From CAYLOP01 sp964385305 (GTDB lineage Bacteria > Chloroflexota > Anaerolineae > Anaerolineales > E44-bin32), in contig CAYLOP010000186.1 in NCBI GenBank assembly GCA_964385305.1, positions 1 to 5,453 on the forward strand: DNA of 5,453 bases, written 5' to 3'. Below are positions 1 through 5,453 of this stretch, piece by piece. Within the stretch, counting starts at the first letter, position 1. Each line of letters starts with the position of its first letter. Made by a program: the position numbers and the translations under genes. The notes under the pieces were generated by a model. That model was not told the DNA's origin. It saw nothing but the letters and a program-made list of their open reading frames with translations, and searched no databases.

Positions 1-845
1 CTCGTTTGCCCTTCCACTAAAGCCCGTCGCTCAATCCACATTTGTTTCGCCGCTGTCTTGGGATGGGACCAGAGGAGAGGGTGCATAAGGAGTGTTAAAG
101 TGACCGAGAAGCCAGCGAAAAGTAGAAGGTTGCGAATTCGATTCTGAGCGGGTTTTCCGCTTCGCTCGAGAGTCCATACATTTGCAAGCAAGCTGACTGG
201 AAGAAGCGTAACCGCAGTATATTTTGAACATACCGCTACAGTAAAACCAACGCCGTTAAGCCAGGGCTTGTGATCAGCGACAAGTATGCCGTAAATCGCC
301 AGACAAACACCAAAGATAAGGGCGCCCTCCGCCATAGCACGACGACCGTGAAGCAGGATGGCACCGTTGGCGGCTAGGAAGATGGCTGCGAGGAGTGCTG
401 TAGTGTGACTGGAGAGCTTCATTCCACATAGGTAGATCAAGACCACGCTGCATGGGAGCAGGAGTGTGACAGCAAACCTGCTCACCAGGAGCACCCCCGG
501 GTCTGGCAGGGCGCCAGCAGCCGCATTTTGTTCCCATCCCAAGGACCAATTCCAATCGACGGATACTGTGTCGGCTTGATAACCAGCAAGGCGCCTTCCA
601 ATGCCGACGATGTATTTCACCAGGGGTGCATTAAGTAGTCTATAGTTGAGGTCGTCATCTCCTGAGATGGACGGTTCCCAGGCGAGTGATTTCGGATTGA
701 CGAGAAACATGTCGAGGTCACGGCTCTGATAGAGGATCGAACTTTCGTCGGGATGAAAAGGCACATCTCCCAAACCCCAAATGAGAAATCCAGTATAGAG
801 CAATAAGGCCAAAACGGAGAGAAGGTACCGGAGCTGGTGCTTCAT
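1..845 (-). CDS. GT-C fold glycosyltransferase, PMT/ArnT-like (partial, C-terminus beyond window)
   Basis: An open frame runs from ATG 845-843 to the left edge with no stop: 281 codons seen, the rest lies outside. The start overlaps the stop of the upstream minus-strand gene as ATGA, and no Shine-Dalgarno site is visible, so translational coupling is likely. A first membrane helix (about residues 7-25) is followed by HPDES at 31-35, whose D33-E34 match the acidic pair at the end of helix 1 that is catalytic in PMT/ArnT-type enzymes. Next comes NYRLLNAPLVKY (67-78), then a long polar, tryptophan-rich loop (about 90-115), and then helices. GRRAMAEG (167-174), SKYTAV (207-212) and HPLLWSHP (255-262) resemble conserved segments of the PMT_2 family. 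The expected role is transfer of a sugar from a polyprenyl-phosphate donor on the outer membrane face. Donor and acceptor are unknown. The family call is firm, the specificity is not. Confidence 0.85.
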   Translation of the reverse strand, partial: MKHQLRYLLSVLALLLYTGFLIWGLGDVPFHPDESSILYQSRDLDMFLVNPKSLAWEPSISGDDDLNYRLLNAPLVKYIVGIGRRLAGYQADTVSVDWNWSLGWEQNAAAGALPDPGVLLVSRFAVTLLLPCSVVLIYLCGMKLSSHTTALLAAIFLAANGAILLHGRRAMAEGALIFGVCLAIYGILVADHKPWLNGVGFTVAVCSKYTAVTLLPVSLLANVWTLERSGKPAQNRIRNLLLFAGFSVTLTLLMHPLLWSHPKTAAKQMWIERRALVEGQT

Positions 846-2386
846 GGTGTGGGAATCCGTTTGAATACGAGCATCCCGCGGCTACCGTATATGTCTGTTG
901 GGATGGTTCTCATGAGATCATATCTTTGGTTGAAACGGGCGTCCCGGAGAAGTCCGTTGCGCCCATATGCCTCAAGGACGACGAGATAATCGGGTTCTAG
1001 TTCGACGATGAGGTCGGGGGGAATGGCGTAGTTTTGTCCCTCTGCCAAGAGCGAATCGGGTAGGGGGTAGTACGAAGTCGACTGGGGTGAAATCAAGCCG
1101 ATCGTGTCGAGAATATGCGCCCTTGAGAAGTAACCCAGTGCGCCGATGTCGCCGGCCGCAAGCGTTTCACCCGGTTTAATCCAGCCCACGAAGTCCCGTC
1201 CAACCTGTTCGTAGAGTAATTCAAGCTCGATGTATGCCATGCGAGGGGCGGGTCGGGTTGGACCGTGATCAGGGTGCAAGGTCCAGCCATTTAATGTAAG
1301 CCCAACAGCCAGGATGGCGAAGGCAATGTGTGGCAAGTTGGATTTGATGTCTTGCGAGATGCGATCGACACCCAAGAAAATGCCCAGGAAATAAGCGGGG
1401 AGCGGAGGTGTGAGATACCATCGGAAGATGAGAGGGTTGGCCACCGAAAAGGTAATGAAATAAATCCAGGGGTAGGCAAAGATCGGCCAGGCTTCCGGTT
1501 TCTCATGGCATAGACGGATCCCCCCTAAGCCGAAGAGGATGGGGAAGAGCACGAGCCCGAGACCGATCCACCATGTCCCAAACAGAAGATGCCCGACGAA
1601 GGGTGTGGCATAGTGCTGCAGCAGGCGAATCAGTCCCGCCTCCTGTGGGAGGTGGTAGGCAAGCGTTTTTGCAAACATAGAGTGTGGGATGGGGCTTCCA
1701 TAGATAACTGTCCCACAGATCCCCCATAGCAGCAGGGGCGCAGCGAAAGCAACAAACTCACGCACGGAAAATGGAAGCGGGTTCGGGTTAAGACGTCTCC
1801 AGGGTAGACTTCGTCGTACTCTCTCAACCACGATGAGACCGACGAATAATAACGCATCTGGTCGTGTAATCAGGCTCATGCTGCCTAAGAGGGCAGCGGG
1901 GACTGGCTTGGCTTTCGAATGGAAGTAAAATGTACCAACAAGCAGCAGGACGAAAAAGCTGGTTTCCATACCGCCGATAGCAAAAGTAACAGACCAGGGT
2001 GCGATCGCCCATATGGTCGCGGCGGCTAAGCCGGCATATCGATGTCCGAGCGACTCACCGAGCTTGATCAGCAGCCAGCATGTAAGCACATCGGCGAGGG
2101 AATTGAGCAACCAGGCCAAATATGGGAACGGCGCAGATGCTCCACCGCTCAAAGAGCCTAAAGCCGCCATCATCAAGGCGTAGAGTGGCGTCGTCGTACC
2201 GAGCACCCATTCACCAGGATTGTAGACGAGCCCCTGACCTGCCAGCATGTTCTGTGCGTAGCGGAACGTGATGAACGCGTCGTCAATCGGACGAGGACCT
2301 GGGATCAGACGTGCTGCCAGAGCCAGGGCAAGAGGGAGATAATCCGTTTGAAGTACTCTTCTCAAACGCACTTGGACATTATACAA
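842..2386 (-). CDS. GT-C fold glycosyltransferase, multi-pass membrane protein
   Basis: This is a complete reading frame of 514 codons from TTG 2386 to TGA 842; an in-frame stop at 2401-2399 excludes a longer version. GTG 2371 (codon 6) and TTG 2365 (codon 8) are alternatives. None has a clear Shine-Dalgarno site, and GTG 2371 gives the natural N-terminus MRLRRVLQTDYLP. Helix 1 (about 16-29) is followed by PIDDAFITFRYA (33-44), with D35-D36 as the probable catalytic acidic pair. LVYNPGEWVLGTTTPLY (about 53-69) is a typical first-loop segment. About nine to eleven hydrophobic segments reach to around residue 375. They are followed by a soluble C-terminal tail with GDIGALGYF (412-420) and then LDTIGLISP, a pattern common in bacterial GT-C proteins annotated as mannosyltransferase-like. 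It forms an operon with the overlapping downstream gene. The sugar donor, probably polyprenyl-phosphate-linked, and the acceptor cannot be determined. Confidence 0.9.
   Translation of the reverse strand: MYNVQVRLRRVLQTDYLPLALALAARLIPGPRPIDDAFITFRYAQNMLAGQGLVYNPGEWVLGTTTPLYALMMAALGSLSGGASAPFPYLAWLLNSLADVLTCWLLIKLGESLGHRYAGLAAATIWAIAPWSVTFAIGGMETSFFVLLLVGTFYFHSKAKPVPAALLGSMSLITRPDALLFVGLIVVERVRRSLPWRRLNPNPLPFSVREFVAFAAPLLLWGICGTVIYGSPIPHSMFAKTLAYHLPQEAGLIRLLQHYATPFVGHLLFGTWWIGLGLVLFPILFGLGGIRLCHEKPEAWPIFAYPWIYFITFSVANPLIFRWYLTPPLPAYFLGIFLGVDRISQDIKSNLPHIAFAILAVGLTLNGWTLHPDHGPTRPAPRMAYIELELLYEQVGRDFVGWIKPGETLAAGDIGALGYFSRAHILDTIGLISPQSTSYYPLPDSLLAEGQNYAIPPDLIVELEPDYLVVLEAYGRNGLLRDARFNQRYDLMRTIPTDIYGSRGMLVFKRIPTP
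2378..2383 (-). promoter_or_regulatory. Candidate -10 box (TATAAT) for the minus-strand gene pair
   Basis: The minus strand reads a perfect TATAAT at 2383-2378, between the divergent gene starts. With 17-base spacing the -35 position (2406-2401) reads TTTCCT, only three of six matches to TTGACA. Transcription would begin about seven bases on, near 2371, exactly at the in-frame GTG of the minus-strand gene. That would make the message leaderless or nearly so, and would exclude the longer TTG 2386 start. TATAAT is expected by chance a few times in a sequence of this size, so the call rests mainly on its position. Confidence 0.3.
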
Positions 2387-2422
2387 GCGGTTAGGAAGTC
2401 AGGAAAGCATCTCCTGCATGCT

Positions 2423-4018
2423 GTGCCCAATTGGGCAATCGTAGCCTTTGTGCTTCTGTGTGCGCTAATGCTCAAGATCGTCTTACTTCTATTGGGAGCC
2501 ATTCCCTTTAACGCCGACGAGGCGGTTGTGGGGCTGATGGCACGTCATATTCTGCAGGGGCGTTGGCCTGTTTTTTTCTATGGCCAAGCGTATATGGGGA
2601 GTCTGGATGCGTCGCTCATCGCGCTGGGTTTCGCGATGTTTGGACAATCTGTCGCCATCATCCGTGCAGTGCAAGTACTGATATATTTGGGGACCGTATA
2701 TACAAGCATGCTTCTTGCCCGCGAACTCTTCTCGTCAAAGTGCGCGGTCCTGATTACGGGCGTGCTCATGGCGATACCAACCGTAAACGTAACATTGTAC
2801 ACAACGATTTCACTCGGAGGCTACGGCGAAGCTCTGTTGCTAGGCAATCTATTGCTCTTGTTGACACTGCGAATCATTCGAAGTCCTCATAAAGTCTGGA
2901 AATACATACTTTGGGGCTTCCTGGCGGGGTTAGGGTTCTGGGGTTTTGGTTTTACCCTGGTCTACAGTCTTCCTTGTTTCGCAGTAATTTGTTGGATAGC
3001 CATACGAAATCTAGCTCGGCGCAAAGCATTTATTCGAATGTCCGCTCTCATGCTGGCTGTCATGCTGGGCGTCAGTCCAGTGATCTACTACATGATCAAG
3101 GAAGGCGCAGGTGTTTTAGTGCGAGAGCTTGCCGGCTCGGCGATATCTGGTGCATCGTCGGCAAATTTATTGCTTGCCGTTGTGCAACGTACGATCAACT
3201 TTTTCCTGCTTGGTGGCACCGTGATCTTGGGAATGCGACCGCCTTGGGAGGTCCGCTGGCTTGGACTTCCGCTCGTGCCATTTGTCTTTACTTGTTGGAT
3301 TCTCGTTCTCATGCAAGGCATTCTTAAAATACGCAAGGGGAAGGTAGCATTAGAGGGGCACCTCCCCATTTATGCGATGGTAGGCACCCTCATAATGGGC
3401 TTTATACTTTCACCGTTTGGTGCAGATCCATCTGGACGCTATTTCCTTCCCTTCGCGGTCGCTATGGCGCTCGGGGCGACGGATCTGATCGTTGGTGAGG
3501 AGCCGAAGCTTCCGGAACGTCTGGGGGGGTGGCTGCTCCTCAGCGTTCTGGTATTCAACCTTTGGGGACACATACAGACAGCGAGACGCAACCCTCCAGG
3601 GATAACGACTCAATTTGACACCATCACACAAATCGATCATCGCTATGATTCTGCACTGATCGAGTTCCTGGAGGGAGAGGGTGAGAGGAGAGGTTATACC
3701 AATTATTGGGTTGCCTACCCACTGGCGTTTCTATCGCAAGAGCAACTGGTTTTCACCCCACGTTTGCCCTACCACCTGGATTTTCGTTACACACCCCGCG
3801 ACAATCGCTATTCCCCTTATGACGCCATGGTTGAGACAAGCTCCCGTGTTGCCTACATCACAACCAACCATGCCGCATTAGATGAAGTCATCCGTGTACA
3901 ATTTCGCGTTGAGGGGATAAGCTGGCAGGAGACCACCATCGGTGACTACCAGATTTTCTATGCGCTATCTCGACCCGTGCGCCCGGAAGAAATCGGCGAA
4001 CAATGGTTGTCTGATTAG
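2423..4018 (+). CDS. GT-C fold glycosyltransferase (RgtA/B/C/D-like), multi-pass membrane protein
   Basis: The frame ends at TAG 4016-4018. It is open from TTG 2348 (556 aa), with TTG 2372 as another option. I prefer GTG 2423 (531 aa): it avoids overlap with the divergent gene, it places helix 1 directly at the N-terminus, and AGGAAAG lies upstream at 2401-2407, though its 15-base spacing is long. From GTG 2423, helix 1 (about 5-25) is followed by IPFNADEAVVGLMARHIL (27-44). D32-E33 are the likely catalytic acidic residues. FFYGQAYMGSLDA follows, a strongly family-typical segment of the first outer loop. About ten further hydrophobic segments lead to a soluble C-terminal portion of roughly 130 residues starting near the segment IQTARRNPPG. 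The expected reaction is sugar transfer from a lipid-phosphate donor outside the membrane. It is divergent from the minus-strand pair. Acceptor and sugar are unknown; the exact start is uncertain. Confidence 0.88.
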   Translation: MPNWAIVAFVLLCALMLKIVLLLLGAIPFNADEAVVGLMARHILQGRWPVFFYGQAYMGSLDASLIALGFAMFGQSVAIIRAVQVLIYLGTVYTSMLLARELFSSKCAVLITGVLMAIPTVNVTLYTTISLGGYGEALLLGNLLLLLTLRIIRSPHKVWKYILWGFLAGLGFWGFGFTLVYSLPCFAVICWIAIRNLARRKAFIRMSALMLAVMLGVSPVIYYMIKEGAGVLVRELAGSAISGASSANLLLAVVQRTINFFLLGGTVILGMRPPWEVRWLGLPLVPFVFTCWILVLMQGILKIRKGKVALEGHLPIYAMVGTLIMGFILSPFGADPSGRYFLPFAVAMALGATDLIVGEEPKLPERLGGWLLLSVLVFNLWGHIQTARRNPPGITTQFDTITQIDHRYDSALIEFLEGEGERRGYTNYWVAYPLAFLSQEQLVFTPRLPYHLDFRYTPRDNRYSPYDAMVETSSRVAYITTNHAALDEVIRVQFRVEGISWQETTIGDYQIFYALSRPVRPEEIGEQWLSD

Positions 4019-4110
4019 GTCAAGGCTTGGAGCTTGCCCGATACGACCATTTCCCTAATCCTGATGAGCCCTGCCTGCTGCAAAGCCAAAAGTTTCCCAC
4101 CGGCTCTGAC

Positions 4111-4139
4111 TTTGCTGTGTCGCAGTGACGATGTATAGT
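4111..4139 (+). promoter_or_regulatory. Weak candidate promoter upstream of the fourth glycosyltransferase gene
   Basis: TATAGT at 4134-4139 matches five of six bases of the -10 consensus. TTTGCT at 4111-4116, 17 bases upstream, matches three of six bases of the -35. Transcription would begin near 4146, leaving about 75 untranslated bases before TTG 4221 and excluding the upstream GTG 4125 and ATG 4131 starts. The match is modest and the third and fourth genes could equally be co-transcribed. Confidence 0.2.
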
Positions 4140-4211
4140 ACCTTTTCAGGGAAAGATGATGTTTCGTTCGTGTCGCATAGAGGACAAATATACAAGCTGG
4201 CGTCAAACATT

Positions 4212-4216
4212 GGAGG
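4212..4216 (+). promoter_or_regulatory. Shine-Dalgarno site GGAGG that decides the start of the fourth gene
   Basis: GGAGG lies four bases before TTG 4221, which is in frame with the downstream glycosyltransferase. The spacing is slightly short but workable. No comparable site precedes GTG 4125 or ATG 4131. The protein read from 4221 begins just before its first membrane helix, as is usual for this family. Confidence 0.55.
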
Positions 4217-4220
4217 CAAC

Positions 4221-5444
4221 TTGAGCTTTCGGCGTCTCGTAATCCTTTTCACTTTCCTTGCGATCCTCACAATGGCCGTGCGGGTTTCAGTCGACACGGA
4301 TACCTGGTGGCATCTTAGGGCAGGGTCTTGGATTGTTGAACATCGACAGATCCTGCGCAGCGATCCATTTTCACTTACCAGGCAAGGCCAGTCATGGATC
4401 TATCCAGGATGGCTCTCTCAGGTTGTCATCTTTGGCGTTTATCAGGGGCTCGGTTTCGCCGGCCTCAACCTGTTCACCGGTGTGATGGTGACCCTGGCTT
4501 TCCTGGCGATCTGGCAACTTTTAGAGGGGCCGCTCCTCCTACGTTCCGCGATTGTTCTCGTGGCAGCGACGGTTTCTGGTGTCTATTGGTCAGCACGACC
4601 CCAAATTTTCAGCTTTCTCTTTACAGGTCTGACTCTGCTCATCCTCGAGAATGCGGCGCGAGGCAGGCGAAGATGGCTGATTGCTCTCCCCCCGCTAATG
4701 ACGCTGTGGAGCAATCTACATGGTGGATTTGCGATTGGTTTCATCCTTATGATCTGTTATTTTGCGGGGGAGATCTTTACGATACTGGGTGAGACACGCT
4801 TTCAGATAAGCGGATTGGGAGAGGCGTGGAGGGGACATCGTGAATGGTTAGCGACCTTGAGCCTCACAGGGCTTGCGTGCGCGTTGTTTGTAGGGATCAA
4901 CCCACACGGATTCCGAATGTTGCTTTATCCCTTTAAAACCGTTTCTATTGGTGTGTTACAGGATTATATTCAGGAGTGGCAATCCCCAAATTTTCACAGA
5001 GTCGAAGCTCAACCATTTATCTGGATGTTGATCCTTACATTGATCAGTCTCGCGAAGTCACGCATCCATATTCGCTCGGAAGAGCTGCTATTGGTCTGTG
5101 TATTCACCTATCTTGGTTTAATGGCAGGTCGCAACATTGCACTCTTTGCCCTTATAGCAGCTCCTATTCTGGCACGCCATGCTTATGCGAGCCTGAAACC
5201 CCTTCTGGACGCAAGAGAAAGGGGTAGACAGCTTCCTGAGAAATTTACACGCGTGATAAATATGGTTTTCTTTTTCCTTCTGTTGACCGCGGCGATCCTC
5301 AAGATCACACCACTTCTTAGTCCAGAATTCAACCAGAAGGCCATCAACGATAAAGTCCCTGTGGAGGCTGTAGAAATGCTAAAAACTGCGGAACCACCGG
5401 GCGAGCTCTTTAATTCATACAACTGGGGAGGGTATGTGCTTTAG
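4221..5444 (+). CDS. GT-C-like membrane glycosyltransferase with DTDTWWH motif, apparently cut short by an amber stop
   Basis: Read from TTG 4221, chosen for its GGAGG site and family-like N-terminus, the product has 407 residues; from GTG 4125 it would have 439. Helix 1 (about 6-20) is followed by VDTDTWWHLRAGSWIV (24-39). D25, D27 and the WWH are the acidic motif expected on the outer face. SDPFSLTRQGQSWIYPGWLSQVV follows, a segment typical of this membrane protein family. The frame continues through about nine hydrophobic segments to LFNSYNWGGYVL and then TAG 5442-5444. Family members usually continue past this motif with W, a few residues, then a VFIDGR-like segment and a further C-terminal domain. 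Reading through the TAG gives Q-L-Y, consistent with the expected motif, so the gene is probably interrupted or wrongly sequenced here, with the remainder beyond the window. Membrane location is clear. Glycosyltransferase activity is inferred from fold-level resemblance and neighbours; no substrate can be named. Confidence 0.8.
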   Translation: MSFRRLVILFTFLAILTMAVRVSVDTDTWWHLRAGSWIVEHRQILRSDPFSLTRQGQSWIYPGWLSQVVIFGVYQGLGFAGLNLFTGVMVTLAFLAIWQLLEGPLLLRSAIVLVAATVSGVYWSARPQIFSFLFTGLTLLILENAARGRRRWLIALPPLMTLWSNLHGGFAIGFILMICYFAGEIFTILGETRFQISGLGEAWRGHREWLATLSLTGLACALFVGINPHGFRMLLYPFKTVSIGVLQDYIQEWQSPNFHRVEAQPFIWMLILTLISLAKSRIHIRSEELLLVCVFTYLGLMAGRNIALFALIAAPILARHAYASLKPLLDARERGRQLPEKFTRVINMVFFFLLLTAAILKITPLLSPEFNQKAINDKVPVEAVEMLKTAEPPGELFNSYNWGGYVL

Positions 5445-5453
5445 CAGCTTTAT

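Larger units (their letters stand above)
4019..4220. other. Intergenic region between the two plus-strand glycosyltransferase genes
   Basis: This gap is 202 bases if the next gene starts at TTG 4221, or 106 bases if it starts at GTG 4125. I see no tRNA, no small coding frame with a good start site, and no convincing terminator. A six-base inverted repeat, GCAAAG at 4080-4085 and CTTTGC at 4110-4115, has a 24-base loop and no following T-run. A possible promoter and a ribosome binding site sit at its right end and are listed separately. Confidence 0.5.

Noticed and set aside
274..555. 93-residue minus-strand open frame rich in Pro, Arg and Cys
   Set aside because: It lies in another frame inside the partial PMT-like gene (1-845), has shadow-like composition and no membrane or domain features.
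2911..3327. 138-residue plus-strand open frame
   Set aside because: It is an alternative frame within the third glycosyltransferase, with Ser/Arg/Cys-rich, low-hydrophobicity composition typical of shadows of membrane protein genes.
4080..4115. Inverted repeat GCAAAG/CTTTGC as a terminator after the third gene
   Set aside because: Only six base pairs, a 24-base loop and no T-run afterwards, so it does not look like an intrinsic terminator.
4394..4792. 132-residue plus-strand open frame
   Set aside because: It is a +1 or +2 frame shadow of the fourth glycosyltransferase, whose own frame shows clear membrane segments and motifs over the same stretch.
5442..5444. TAG read as a recoded sense codon
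   Set aside because: The third gene in the window ends with TAG at a family-typical C-terminus, and no known bacterial code assigns UAG to tryptophan; mutation or sequence error is simpler.

Overview
The window holds four large integral membrane proteins packed end to end. All four look like GT-C fold glycosyltransferases, the polyprenyl-phosphate-sugar-dependent enzymes that act on the outer face of the cytoplasmic membrane (PMT, ArnT and RgtA/B/C/D-like superfamily). There are no RNA genes, mobile elements, CRISPR arrays or soluble enzymes that I can support. The base composition is fairly balanced. The protein style (alternating hydrophobic segments, acidic pair after the first membrane helix, several divergent GT-C paralogues side by side) resembles environmental Chloroflexota (Anaerolineae-like) genomes. 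That placement is an inference from family resemblance, not a search result.

Layout. On the minus strand, a complete 514-codon GT-C gene (842-2386) is followed, through a 4-base ATGA start/stop overlap, by a second GT-C gene (845 down to 1) that runs off the left edge. This second gene has no stop in the window and is easy to miss because it is truncated. On the plus strand, a third GT-C gene (start probably GTG 2423, stop 4018) is divergent from the minus pair. Their start regions nearly touch around 2371-2423. After a gap of about 100-200 bases comes a fourth plus-strand GT-C gene, read from a TTG at 4221 behind a GGAGG site, or from GTG 4125/ATG 4131. It stops at a TAG at 5442-5444, only nine bases before the window ends.

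The four proteins are not close copies. After the first membrane helix they carry different acidic motifs (HPDES, IDDAF, NADEA and DTDTWWH), so they probably use different donors or acceptors. Together they most likely add sugars to a lipid-linked glycan or to exported proteins, but acceptor and sugar cannot be read from the sequence. The most notable single observation is the TAG in the fourth gene. It falls where relatives are expected to carry a conserved tryptophan in the GGY-hydrophobic-hydrophobic-W motif, so this gene may be interrupted by a nonsense change or a sequence error near a contig end.
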